Positions 9,778 through 18,604 are shown, counted from the stretch's first letter. The stretch: DNA of 64,000 bases from Chloroflexi bacterium TSY (GCA_019217005.1 JAHBNG010000008.1:124001-188000); one strand, 5' to 3'. Made by a program: numbers and translations. The notes: generated by a model not told the origin, from the sequence alone.

Positions 9778-10640
9778 TAGATCGATCTGACTCGGTTGAC
9801 GGTTCAGATTTGGTCACGATCAATAGCTCTGTTTGGAATTTGTCGATTCCAAAGGTATCTAAAGCAACATCTACCAGTTGCTCTAGACACTCAAAGTCTG
9901 CTTTCTCTATTGCTTTCTCAACAGTTTTGGGTAAACTCCCAAATCGTTTGAGCAAAATCCGTTGGATTGTATCACGTATGGCGGCTTCGCCTTTCTGTAT
10001 GCCAATGGCTTCGCCTTCTTCTAACCATTGTTGTGCGAGGATTGCCACAATTTCCTCCGTTTCATCGAGAACAGTTGTTGCTGATGCATGAATCTCCTGC
10101 AGACTCACTTTGTCGGTTGCCGAGACAAGATAGCGAATCATTGCCCTTAGAGCGTGTTTTAAAAGTGTCAAAGCGTGTCATTCTGCTCACGTAGTGGTCC
10201 GTAGGACGCCGGAGAAACGGAGCGAAGAATCCTCTTTTTGCACTTGGAACGTTAGATTCTTCGTCCCCAAACCTCCTCAGAATGACTTTTAAGACACGCT
10301 CTTAAATGAGCATGTACTTTGTCTTTTGGAAGTTTAGACAGCGGCTTGACAATGCCATCGAGTTCTGTCTGCTAGCGCATCGTCATAGATATATTTTAAT
10401 AGAAGGAGGCTGGCTTGTAAAGCACCAGACGAATGTAGCTGCCATCTTTCAACTCAAGTGCATTTAGATCGAGCAGAGGCAGAACGTCGAGTGGCAAATA
10501 ATTTTCTAAGAATTCCCGTGCGTGGTCTCGATGCGAAAAGGCAAAATGAAAGAATCGATTGTCGTGAATTGACAAGTTGGTAGATATAAACCTCTGGGGA
10601 ATGAGGGCACTTTCTTGCTTTTCTAAAATATAGAGATAGC
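9767..10640 (-). pseudogene. Rpn-family (recombination-promoting nuclease) remnant
   Basis: Two parts of one family are separated by a MITE. Upstream (10396-10640) the minus strand reads SIHDNRFFHFAFSHRDHARE and YLPLDVLPLLDLNALELKDG, the N-terminal PD-(D/E)XK-like start of Rpn/PDDEXK transposase-like proteins, with no start codon. Downstream (9767-10171) an open frame from MTLLKHALRAMIRYLVSATD through EGEAIGIQKGEAAIRDTIQR to the end carries the typical coiled C-terminus (DUF4351-like). The middle of the nuclease domain is missing and stops intervene, so this is not a working nuclease. The family normally encodes mobile-element-like endonucleases that raise recombination. Confidence 0.78.
10150..10301. 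mobile_element. 152-bp MITE with IS5-like ends
   Basis: Inverted ends GAGCGTGTTTTAAAAGT / GAGCGTGTCTTAAAAGT and a TTA duplication (10147-10149, 10302-10304). Internally each arm continues into CATTCTG and GAAGAATC tracts, so the whole element folds on itself. Ends and target resemble the intact IS5-type element at 6785-7719, its plausible source of transposase. Confidence 0.88.
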
Positions 10641-10817
10641 AGCGAGCGAGGTTCGCTACACTTTATCAGCGAAATGGGAGCAAGCTGTCAGGAAATGAAT
10701 GCAATCGTCAGTTACAATATACAGTAAGACTGGATTCATTGACCAAAAAGGTTATGAACACAGATTCTTTCAGAGAATCTACTAAATTTCAACAGCTCAT
10801 AATTGGAGGAAATCCGA

Positions 10818-11852
10818 TTGTTACAGCGTAGACGAGTGCTATTTTTTGTTATAATTGGCTTGGCTGTCTTTGTTACGTTAGGCGCACTGGCGGCGGAACG
10901 GCTAAACATCTATACGCTACCGTCGCGCGCGGTGGCCCAAATACCGATTACCGTAGCCGTTTCGCCTGGCCTCGTTGAATGGGCCGAAACGGCCGCGCGC
11001 GACTTTCAACGCGGAAATCAGGACGCGCAGATCACCATTGTATCGGCGAATGGATTAGTCGCTGTAGACACATTTGCGCGCTTTGCCCCTGAAGAGCGTC
11101 CCCATGCTTGGATTGCTGAGACAACTTTCGTGGCCGCTATTGCACAGGATAGTGGTTTGTCCTTTACACCCGAAGGCGCATCATTGGCTGTTTCTGAACT
11201 TGTGTGGGGTGGATTTGGCACACGCGTTGAGGCATTGGGCACATTGGATTGGCAGACCATCCACGGAGCAGCGACCGCCGGCGGTTGGAGTGCACTGAAC
11301 GGTGATGCCAATTGGGGGTTTTTCAAGTTGACGATTGCTTCGCCTACAAATAGTGCAGAGGGCTTGGCCGCTCTCTTAACTGCTGCCGCTGCTTATCACG
11401 ATACGGCGCAGGTGACCCGCTCTCATGTCACCGACCCAGCGTTCCTCGCTTGGTTGCAGGAGACTGTCGATAGCGTCCCCAACTTCAATACCCTCGGCCC
11501 CAATCCCGCTGAGGCACTGGCGACGCGTGGACCATCGGTCGGTGATGTCGGATTGCTGACAACAGTCAGTTGGTCCGCCGTGGCAGATGATCTCAACAAA
11601 TGGGAGACATTTGTAACCAGTGACCCCCAATATACAATGGAACTCGACTATCCATACCTGATCCGTACGAACCTGACATCCGACGAGCGAGCGGTTGCTG
11701 AACGCTTCAGTGATTATCTTGCACGCCAAAGTGAGCAGCTAAACGATGCCGGATTCCGTACGCAACCATCATCGTCAACCTTAGTAGAAGCGGACGACGA
11801 TGCAGTGCTCACCCTGTTACGCTGGGCCGACCGTGAAGGAGTCGGTCAATAA
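10818..11852 (+). CDS. Extracellular solute-binding-like protein, membrane-anchored
   Basis: The TTG at 10818 is the best start because a GGAGGA ribosome binding site lies seven bases upstream. The product (about 344 residues) has an N-terminal membrane helix (VLFFVIIGLAVFVTLGALAA) with no lipobox, then a type-II periplasmic binding fold: VAVSPGLVEWAETAARDFQR, SELVWGGFGTRVEALGTLDW and ERFSDYLARQSEQLNDAGFR match the SBP_bac_11-like pattern seen in VWA-linked binding proteins. No ABC permease or ATPase is adjacent. Its neighbour at 12626 has the same fold fused to a VWA domain, so the two may work as a pair at the cell surface. The ligand is unknown. Confidence 0.7.
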   Translation: MLQRRRVLFFVIIGLAVFVTLGALAAERLNIYTLPSRAVAQIPITVAVSPGLVEWAETAARDFQRGNQDAQITIVSANGLVAVDTFARFAPEERPHAWIAETTFVAAIAQDSGLSFTPEGASLAVSELVWGGFGTRVEALGTLDWQTIHGAATAGGWSALNGDANWGFFKLTIASPTNSAEGLAALLTAAAAYHDTAQVTRSHVTDPAFLAWLQETVDSVPNFNTLGPNPAEALATRGPSVGDVGLLTTVSWSAVADDLNKWETFVTSDPQYTMELDYPYLIRTNLTSDERAVAERFSDYLARQSEQLNDAGFRTQPSSSTLVEADDDAVLTLLRWADREGVGQ

Positions 11853-11939
11853 CACCAGCTATGCTCGTACCCTGATTGAGTCTAGTCTTTGGCGGGATCT
11901 AGCCTCAAGACCACAAACCATGCGGAGGAGGCGTTCTCT

Positions 11940-12074
11940 ATTACACGCAGTAGACATAATCCTGCACTTCTCAGTCAAAACAGACTCGAGCGTGCCAAAT
12001 GGTCCGAGATTCTCTACTGCGTCTTTTTTCGCCATTTGAACGCTCTACCTCTGAGAAATCCTACTGCGTGTAAT
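11940..12074. mobile_element. 135-bp MITE-like element
   Basis: Perfect 14-bp ends ATTACACGCAGTAG / CTACTGCGTGTAAT flanked by CTCT on both sides (11936-11939, 12075-12078). Both arms continue with TCTCAG-type matches further inside. No coding capacity. Confidence 0.75.
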
Positions 12075-12093
12075 CTCTAACGCCGGTTGTATG

Positions 12094-12198
12094 GTTCGGA
12101 CACTTCGTGCCCCCTACTGTTCGGAGACATCGTGTCCCTGCCGCCTGAGGTAGTGGCTACGATGTCCTCGAACACGGGCGGTCACGAATTCACCGAAC
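12094..12198. repeat. 105-bp inverted-repeat element
   Basis: Arms start GTTCGGACACTTCGTGCCC on the left and, read from the right, GTTCGGTGAATTCGTGACC. An inner pair, GAGACATCGT and ACGATGTCCTC, extends the fold. No target duplication is clear. Confidence 0.55.
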
Positions 12199-12313
12199 AA
12201 TACACTGGTCTTCGTCGAGTCATCGCGGCATTAGAGAATGCTGGCTCCACGTTATTGGCTCATCTAAGAAAATTGTGCAGCTCCATGTTTGCGCAGAGGC
12301 TAAATTACGTATG

Positions 12314-12483
12314 GTGACATTTGTCACCTTGGTCCCTGATTTTGGGTGTTCAAACCCTATACAAGCGAGTCCTTAGAACACCTCTGAGGGTCTGTTAGCG
12401 TCAAAAAGGTTACAACATGACAAATTTGAGGTGCGAACCCTCTACAAACCCTTGAAATTGTCAATTAGGGTGACAAATGTCAC
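12314..12483. repeat. 170-bp element with GTGACATTTGTCAC ends, nested
   Basis: Both ends carry GTGACA-TT-TGTCAC (itself a palindrome), followed inward on each side by an AT-rich stretch and an AAACCCTxTAC-like motif. It lies between outer inverted arms, ACGTTATTGGCTCATCTAAG at 12251 and its diverged complement (CTGATGAGCAACGTTAT) near 12510, so an older element seems to have been invaded. Confidence 0.55.
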
Positions 12484-12625
12484 TATTATATGTTTGCACA
12501 ATTTCGTCTGATGAGCAACGTTATTTAAGTGATCTTGGATCTAGCCTCGAAAGGCATAGCCTGGGTAAGTAAAGGAAAATGAAACACAAGTTATTGCTGC
12601 AATTTCACCATAAGGAACAAAATCA

Positions 12626-14410
12626 ATGACCCGGATTCTAACCATATTTGTTGCATTTGTCATACTAATCATTGGCGCATCCGTGCTCTTTTTTTCGTCA
12701 AATTCAATCAACGGTGATTTATTGAATATCACGGGGGGAGAATCGGCCAATGGCGGTGGTGTCGCAAAACCAGATGATGCCGTCGAAATCTCGATCATCT
12801 ATGCACCTGAAGAAGAACTCTATATTGTCGATGCAATCCGCGACTTCAATCAGCGTTATGCGGATGGCGTTAACCCACTGACGGGGGACAGCCTTGCTGG
12901 AGACGAACGTCCTATCTTCGTGGTTGGGCGTGCTGGCTCTTCTGGCACAATACATCAGGGTATCATCAACGCCGTCATTGCACCCAACAATGCCAATGTG
13001 GAAAAGCCCACAATCTTTTCTCCATCAGTCAGCCACTGGCTGGCTCTGGTCAACTACCAGACAGGTCAACAAGTGTTCGATCTGGCTGACAGCCCTCCGA
13101 CTGCACTTGCCCCTGTGGTGATGGCGATCTGGGAGAGCCGCCTACGCGCATTGGAAGAAGCAAATGGCGGCCAACCCGTGGGATGGGAAGAGCTTATCGA
13201 GGTGCTAAATCATCCTGAAGGCTGGGGCGCATACGGTATCCCAGGTCGCAAAACCGTTTACTACGGGCATACAGATCCCTATATCAGTTCCACAGCACTC
13301 TCGACACTGATTGCCGAATTCTATGCAAGCGGACGTTATAACTCGGATCAACCTGATTTTCGTCGATTGACCACTGATATTGTTGATGATGAGCGCGTGC
13401 AGCAAGGCGTACGCGACATCGAGAGCATGATCAAGCATTACTCTTCACGCACCACAGAATTTAAGGAGTATATTGCACAAGGACCTGACTATCTAGACTT
13501 TGTGGCGCTGGAAGAGAATGATCTCATTTATATCAACCAGGGCAAAACCAATTATAAACCGCCAGAAAAGCTCGTTGCACTTTATCCTAAAGAGGGTACT
13601 TTCTGGCACGAGCACCCTTTTGGCATTCCCGCAACAGATTGGGTGACCGATGAACAGCGAGCGGCAGCCAAAGTTTTCACTGAGTATGTGCGCAGTGAAC
13701 CCGTCCAACAGATGGTCATGGAGTCTGGTTTCCGTCCCGCCAATCTGTCAGTAGAAATTGGTTATCCCTTTGTGGCTGAACTAGGCGTCGATCCACTCCA
13801 GCCAACCACCGTGCTTGATGCACCCGCACCTGATGTCATTGCGTCTGTACAAGCAAGCTGGCAGTTTGTCAAAAAACAAGCAGATATTCTACTTGTGGTT
13901 GATATCTCTGGTTCTATGGAGGGTGATAAGATCGAACAAGCTAGGGACGCGGCTCAACTATTTCTAGATAAGCTGCCTCCTCAGAACCGCGTGTCCCTCG
14001 TCACGTTTGAAGAAAATGCTGTGACGCGCGTGCCTCTCGCCTCTTTCGAAACCGTAGAGACCGAGATTCGGAATGAGATTGATGGCCTCCGTGCTGAGGG
14101 CGGCACTGCGCTCTTTGATGCCATTTTGGCTGCGGCTAGCAATATGCAGCAGAATGATGATGGTGAACGCATCCGTGCCATTGTGGTCCTAAGCGATGGG
14201 CAGGACACGTCCAGCGCTTCCACCCTGCGCGACGTCACATCACTGACGCGTGGTGAACGGAATCCACTGTTGGTTTTTCCTGTTGCATACGGTCGTGATG
14301 CTGATATTAGCTCTCTGAACAATATCGCGCGTACTTTCTCAACTAAGGTGCTGTCGGGTGATCCCGACGGGATTGAGGAATTGTTTGCATTGCTGAGTAG
14401 CTATTTTTAG
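12626..14410 (+). CDS. Solute-binding domain fused to a von Willebrand factor A domain
   Basis: A 594-residue protein with an N-terminal membrane anchor (residues 5-24). Next comes an extracellular type-II solute-binding-like domain (about 50-400; SISIIYAPEE-like first strand, PTIFSPSVSHWLALVNYQTG, WRALEEANGG-type helix, HEHPFGIPATDWVTDEQRAA), then a VWA domain from about residue 419. The VWA domain keeps the metal-ion site: DISGSM near 426, the Thr of EGGTALFDAI, and Asp in VLSDGQDTS. VWA domains bind ligands or partner proteins through a divalent cation; the binding domain may sense a small molecule or peptide. The gene follows 10818 in the same direction with mobile-element debris between. 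The arrangement suggests a surface complex, not classical uptake. Confidence 0.8.
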   Translation: MTRILTIFVAFVILIIGASVLFFSSNSINGDLLNITGGESANGGGVAKPDDAVEISIIYAPEEELYIVDAIRDFNQRYADGVNPLTGDSLAGDERPIFVVGRAGSSGTIHQGIINAVIAPNNANVEKPTIFSPSVSHWLALVNYQTGQQVFDLADSPPTALAPVVMAIWESRLRALEEANGGQPVGWEELIEVLNHPEGWGAYGIPGRKTVYYGHTDPYISSTALSTLIAEFYASGRYNSDQPDFRRLTTDIVDDERVQQGVRDIESMIKHYSSRTTEFKEYIAQGPDYLDFVALEENDLIYINQGKTNYKPPEKLVALYPKEGTFWHEHPFGIPATDWVTDEQRAAAKVFTEYVRSEPVQQMVMESGFRPANLSVEIGYPFVAELGVDPLQPTTVLDAPAPDVIASVQASWQFVKKQADILLVVDISGSMEGDKIEQARDAAQLFLDKLPPQNRVSLVTFEENAVTRVPLASFETVETEIRNEIDGLRAEGGTALFDAILAAASNMQQNDDGERIRAIVVLSDGQDTSSASTLRDVTSLTRGERNPLLVFPVAYGRDADISSLNNIARTFSTKVLSGDPDGIEELFALLSSYF

Positions 14411-14427
14411 GTACAGCATCGTAGTAT

Positions 14428-14528
14428 CGTAGGTCACTTCAGAGAAGTGACGAGCGTCAAGAGCCTGGAATCTTTATTTGGAATCCGCTGTTTTCTTGGC
14501 AATTGTACCGCCGGAGACGGGACCTACG
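14428..14528. repeat. 101-bp structured repeat, copy 1
   Basis: Ends CGTAGGTC / GACCTACG with a hairpin just inside the left end (GTCACTTC-AGAG-AAGTGAC) and a weaker one inside the right end. The same length and architecture recur at 49163-49263 with different stem bases. The right end overlaps the last codons of the STAND ATPase gene. Confidence 0.7.
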
Positions 14529-17244
14529 TTACACTTTCATTACACTTCTCTTTTAAGAGCCTGTACGTTGCTTCAACTTCAGGCTGCATCTCCATTCGTT
14601 CAAACAACCCGAGCGCCTTTTGGATAGCAACCCTACCTTGCTCAAGTTTCATCTGAGCAAGGTAAACCTTTCCTAATTCGCGCTCCGCATATGCCTCAAG
14701 ATAGGTATCTTCATTTTGGCTTGCGCCGCGTACAGATTCAATCAAGTTGGCTTCAGCATTTGCATAGTCGAGCTGTGCAAATGCAATGCGACCAAGATTA
14801 AAGTAAGCATAGGGATGGGTCATCTGTTCTTCTTGCTCTAAGGTTTTTTCGGCATAAAATTGTGCCTTGTCCAGGTCGCCGACTTCCACATAGGCATCGG
14901 CCAGATTTCCCGCTGTGATTGCTGTGTAAGGGGAAATCTTGGCCGCTTCAAAAAAGTGATACGCTTGCATTGCGTAAGCAATGGCTTCTTCAAAATGCCC
15001 AGTTTGAATGCAGATAAAGGCCATATCAGAACGTAATCGCTCCATATTCCAACGATCTTCCATTTGATCGTAACATTGCATAGCTTGTTTGGCATACTGG
15101 ATAGCCGCATCGTGATTTTGCTGACGACCATGAATGTCCGCAAGGTTGCGATAAGCGAGTGCAATTGTTTGGTTGTCGGTCGTTGAGTTGGCTAAGGTGA
15201 GCGCTTGTTGGTATGACTTCTGTGCATCATGATAGCGTCCCTCTTCTTCGTGTAGACGGCCACATAATGTGCGCCATGTGTACTCGATGGCATTTGCCTC
15301 TTGCCAACCGTTCTTCAGTTCGCGTTGGGTCAAGAACAGTGTGCCTCGTCTGTAGTGGAGCGAAGAGAGCTGTTCAAGCAAATTCAACGTGGCGGTCCGA
15401 CCCTCCATAAAGGTCCTAAGACTCTTTTCTGTGTAGCCAAGGGCTTCTTCGAATTCACCCCGCAAGGTCTTCAACAATATGGAAACTTCATTGTTTTGTG
15501 GTGTCTCCGTCTTGCTGATTTCTGCCAATCCCTCCGAGACCATTCCCGAGAGGCGATGCAATTCTGCTCGAATCAGCGCAATGGCTTGGCGCTCTTGGTC
15601 CGACAAATCCTTTACCGAAAGCTGATGGAAGATACCTGACGCTGCGTTTGCCTGTCCGCGACGAATTTCCAACTGTCGATGGGGGAACCAGACATAAAGT
15701 GCCTCCGCCGGATGATTTGCTTGCCAGTAGTGGTAGGCTGCTGCTGTATACTCAGCTCTTTCTTGACGAACGACTGCCGCTTCAAGATGGAAATCTTCTT
15801 TCTGCTCCTGTGTTAAATAGTGATAGATGTCACTGCGTAGGGCTGGCACCAATTCGATTGCTCCTTGGCCAACATCGTTGAGTAACCGCAGATGGCGCAA
15901 GCGTTGAATTGTGGAGCGTGCCTGATGCCAACCATCAGTCGGGATAGGTGAGCGAAAGACGGAGAGTTGTTGTAACAATCGCTTCTCGTTATGTGTTAGA
16001 TAGCCCCATAATCTCTTGAGGATTGGATGTAATCCGGGAGTGGGCGACAACCCAGCTAGAATTTTTTCGATAGAGTTCTCCTGTTCATGGAGGGCGATAC
16101 ATAAATGGAGCAATCTGGGGTTGCCATGTGTATAGTGATAGAGACGTTCCGCAAACTCGTCTGACAACGTGATCCCCGATCGTCTCATAAGTAGCTGAAT
16201 TTGTGGTACTGCCAATCCAGTCAGCAAGATATTGCTGTCTGACTCAATAACAGCTCGCTGACCAATCAGAAGAAGAGCGGTGACCCCACGGAGCGCCTGG
16301 ATAAACTCCAACATTTGACGGTGCGGTTCTGCGGCTGGATCAAGATCGGTGCTATCCAGTTGATCGACTTCATCGATGCAGATAAGTGGTCGACACTCGC
16401 CCAACTCTTCGATATCCTGTCTGACCATCGCAAAAGCTACTTCTGGCTCAACGACTTCACCGCCCGTACTCAACAAAAGCCGCCATAGATTTGAGACCCC
16501 GACTGTGTGCAAGTAATATCCAAATGTAAATAGTAGACTACCGAGATGATCGTTAAAGGTGGGGCGTATCGTATACCAAAAGACAGAGTTTGGCGGTCGT
16601 GTGGATGCGATCCTTGCTGCAAGCGCTGTTTTCCCTGTGCCGCTGGCACCGCTAATCGATAGGGTGATTCTTTCTTGCAACTGCTTCAGACAATTCTCGA
16701 AATGAGCATCATAACCAATGAGATCGTGGGCCGAACCAGGTTGCTCAAGACGCAATGTCGGCTGAAGACGACCTAGAAGCTGCTCGCCAAGATGTTTGAT
16801 GGCGATTCGGTGAGAACGATAATCTCCAGCTTTACTGTCCAATAGATAGTCGGGATTCTCATATATTTCGCGTAGTGATGATGGGTGGAAAAATTGGCGA
16901 AAATACCGAAGCTCCAGCACTAAGTAGGAATAGCGATGCGTCTCTTTGGTCTTACGTTCTTCCTTGAGCGCACGACGCATGAGATCGTAACTTGTGGGCA
17001 AAGGCTCCCCCCAAAGATCAGCTGCTGCCTGACGGATTTGTATACACAATGTTTCGCCCAATCGTCTGTGAGCTGCCGATTGGTTCATTTCAGCTGTGAG
17101 AGCGTGGCTTAAGAAGTAAGGGGTAGCCAGAGGCGATTGTTCTCCCAACCTCTCCGGATCGTTGAGCATTTTCAGCGCCGACTGAAGGCATTCTTCGAAA
17201 GGAGATAAGACATACTTATCTGAAATGGTTGTTCGTCTTGTCAT
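14524..17244 (-). CDS. STAND-type AAA+/NB-ARC-like ATPase with TPR tail
   Basis: A 906-residue cytoplasmic protein from the ATG at 17244; a TTG further upstream would add 21 residues. Residues 1-190 form an unassigned helical N-terminal region. The nucleotide-binding domain follows, with Walker A GASGTGKTAL (about 199-208), Walker B PLICIDEVDQLD (about 286-297), a sensor-like LLIGQRAVIESDS and a winged-helix region (HNEKRLLQQLSVFRSPIP). The C-terminal third is a run of TPR units, for example YHDAQKSYQQALTLAN, HDAAIQYAKQAMQCYDQM and EEAIAYAMQAYHFFEAA. STAND proteins are signal-triggered oligomerising switches, used as regulators or in immunity. No effector domain is recognisable at the N-terminus, so its output is unknown. 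Its upstream region shares a spaced TTGAAAC direct repeat with the exported-protein pair at 18605. Confidence 0.82.
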   Translation of the reverse strand: MTRRTTISDKYVLSPFEECLQSALKMLNDPERLGEQSPLATPYFLSHALTAEMNQSAAHRRLGETLCIQIRQAAADLWGEPLPTSYDLMRRALKEERKTKETHRYSYLVLELRYFRQFFHPSSLREIYENPDYLLDSKAGDYRSHRIAIKHLGEQLLGRLQPTLRLEQPGSAHDLIGYDAHFENCLKQLQERITLSISGASGTGKTALAARIASTRPPNSVFWYTIRPTFNDHLGSLLFTFGYYLHTVGVSNLWRLLLSTGGEVVEPEVAFAMVRQDIEELGECRPLICIDEVDQLDSTDLDPAAEPHRQMLEFIQALRGVTALLLIGQRAVIESDSNILLTGLAVPQIQLLMRRSGITLSDEFAERLYHYTHGNPRLLHLCIALHEQENSIEKILAGLSPTPGLHPILKRLWGYLTHNEKRLLQQLSVFRSPIPTDGWHQARSTIQRLRHLRLLNDVGQGAIELVPALRSDIYHYLTQEQKEDFHLEAAVVRQERAEYTAAAYHYWQANHPAEALYVWFPHRQLEIRRGQANAASGIFHQLSVKDLSDQERQAIALIRAELHRLSGMVSEGLAEISKTETPQNNEVSILLKTLRGEFEEALGYTEKSLRTFMEGRTATLNLLEQLSSLHYRRGTLFLTQRELKNGWQEANAIEYTWRTLCGRLHEEEGRYHDAQKSYQQALTLANSTTDNQTIALAYRNLADIHGRQQNHDAAIQYAKQAMQCYDQMEDRWNMERLRSDMAFICIQTGHFEEAIAYAMQAYHFFEAAKISPYTAITAGNLADAYVEVGDLDKAQFYAEKTLEQEEQMTHPYAYFNLGRIAFAQLDYANAEANLIESVRGASQNEDTYLEAYAERELGKVYLAQMKLEQGRVAIQKALGLFERMEMQPEVEATYRLLKEKCNESVT

Positions 17245-17266
17245 CTCTGATTCTGGTTTTAGAAAA

Positions 17267-17294
17267 TTGAAACTTTTTGACTCGATTTTGAAAC
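17267..17294. promoter_or_regulatory. TTGAAAC-N14-TTGAAAC direct repeat, site 1
   Basis: TTGAAAC at 17267-17273 and again at 17288-17294, 21 bp apart (two helical turns). The first is followed by TTTTT. It lies 23-50 bp upstream of the ATG of the STAND gene. The same arrangement with the same spacing occurs at 18505-18532. A shared binding site is inferred. Confidence 0.45.
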
Positions 17295-17481
17295 GTTGTA
17301 TTGCCAAATTGAGAGTATATATTCAGAATGGTGTCAGTCTCCTTGAAATAAATTTCAGACACCAAAATAACGATTAAACGTTCATAAGATAACTTTGGCT
17401 GTCAGCCGTGAATTGATTTCCTAGCGTATCTAAACGACCCTGTTGAGAAGCAATTGCGCAAAGAGTATCATATTGGACTGA

Positions 17482-18411
17482 ATGATGACCAAGATATATC
17501 GGATTTCGCAGTGTAAAAATTTGTACAATATGACAAGCCACGTCGCAACAACCTCAATGGCGCCCCTTTCGGTTTGCCCTTTGTCACTCAAGCCTTTACC
17601 AGAAAGTAAAGGTTTATCCCTCTTTATCATTGCCATTCCACAAATAGCGGATGCACAAACGGTTCCGATCTATTCATGGATCTGGAAAGTGGATTTCGCA
17701 ACCAACCGTCCGAGAGCGTTGCTGATACTACATGAAAAATTCGCCGGAACAGTCACACGAGAGCATATCGTTGACTTTAGCAATACCTGTGAGCCAGTCG
17801 GAACTGTCACGGTACAGAATGGCCGTGCCTATTTTGATGGAAAAGGTTACTTTCGGTGTAAGCTCCCTGATATCCTCAAACAGATTGAACACTACTTTGG
17901 CGTTCATCCGTCATTGACACCGATCTCCACGCACGTATGGGCATCGGCTGAACTCATTGGTTCAACATCCGGCCCGCTCTTTGTCTATGAAACTATGATC
18001 TTCGACGCCCTGTTCGAGAGCGAGTTCGCGTCGTCAACACTCACGCTGAATGGAACGCCCTATCAACAAGTCTATCAAGTCCAAGATAATCGTGCGCCAG
18101 GCCAAAAACGACTGCTCTGGGTAGGCCATCAGCTTGATGAGTTGCTCAACTACGTCTGGTTTCACCCTACTCCTGGAGCTTGGTCTCAATCGTATCGACA
18201 GCTACCACAAGTTCCATCTGGATCCTTTCCACCTCAATATCTTCTTTACGTAGACAATGGAAGTTGGCAGGCAACGAATCAACAGATTGTTGCATTTCCA
18301 CTTACCACAAGCGAGACCTCCCTGTACATCGGTTTTAATCCTGCAACGGCAGAATTCCTGCAGGGAGCCATTAGCGAAGTCAGTGCTGACCCGGGTATTC
18401 GAGGTCCATGA
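17482..18411 (+). CDS. Hypothetical protein whose 5' region is an IS remnant
   Basis: A 309-residue open frame. Its first ~45 codons run through non-coding DNA and a 51-bp remnant of the terminal sequence of the IS found at 30121 and 37832, so the native N-terminus, probably a signal peptide, has been lost or replaced. A hydrophobic stretch GLSLFIIAIPQIADAQ directly after the IS remnant could still serve as a signal sequence, with cleavage near ADAQT. The rest (VPIYSWIWKVDFATNRPRAL, TCEPVGTVTVQNGRAYFDGK, FRCKLPDILKQIEHYFG) resembles no family I know. The frame is open and codon use looks normal, so it may be functional. It lies between the STAND gene and the exported pair. Confidence 0.55.
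   Translation: MMTKIYRISQCKNLYNMTSHVATTSMAPLSVCPLSLKPLPESKGLSLFIIAIPQIADAQTVPIYSWIWKVDFATNRPRALLILHEKFAGTVTREHIVDFSNTCEPVGTVTVQNGRAYFDGKGYFRCKLPDILKQIEHYFGVHPSLTPISTHVWASAELIGSTSGPLFVYETMIFDALFESEFASSTLTLNGTPYQQVYQVQDNRAPGQKRLLWVGHQLDELLNYVWFHPTPGAWSQSYRQLPQVPSGSFPPQYLLYVDNGSWQATNQQIVAFPLTTSETSLYIGFNPATAEFLQGAISEVSADPGIRGP
17561..17611. mobile_element. Solo end of the 1.49-kb IS
   Basis: About 50 bp from CGCCCCTTTCGGTTTGCCC to CCAGAAAGTAAAG is essentially identical to the terminus of the IS copies at 30121 and 39316. No matching opposite end was found nearby, so this is a deletion or excision scar. Confidence 0.8.
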
Positions 18412-18504
18412 TCCGTTTGGCAAGCATAATCCGTTCCTATCAAGGGCCATTATAGTATCCATAACCTAAACGAACATCGAATTCACACGCCAACCGTTCA
18501 AAAC

Positions 18505-18532
18505 TTGAAACTTTTTACCACATTGTTGAAAC
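18505..18532. promoter_or_regulatory. TTGAAAC-N14-TTGAAAC direct repeat, site 2
   Basis: TTGAAAC at 18505-18511 and 18526-18532, again 21 bp apart, with TTTTT after the first unit as at site 1. It lies 73-100 bp before the ATG at 18605 and reads in the same direction as that gene. Confidence 0.45.
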
Positions 18533-18604
18533 CTAGAGCGACCATTTCCGCTGTATAGTGGACTGTGTAAGACACGACCATCAACGGATGAAAGGGTAAA
18601 TTTT

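Larger units (their letters stand above)
11853..12625. other. 770-bp non-coding region packed with palindromic elements
   Basis: Three or four inverted-repeat elements are crowded or nested here and listed separately (11940-12074, 12094-12198, and 12314-12483 within outer arms at about 12251-12285 and 12494-12524). Short open frames exist but begin and end inside the palindromes and look like chance. Confidence 0.65.

Noticed and set aside
12330..12365. A possible tRNA T-loop (GTGTTCAAACCC)
   Set aside because: No acceptor stem, anticodon arm or CCA-side partner could be found around it; it belongs to the arm of a palindromic element.
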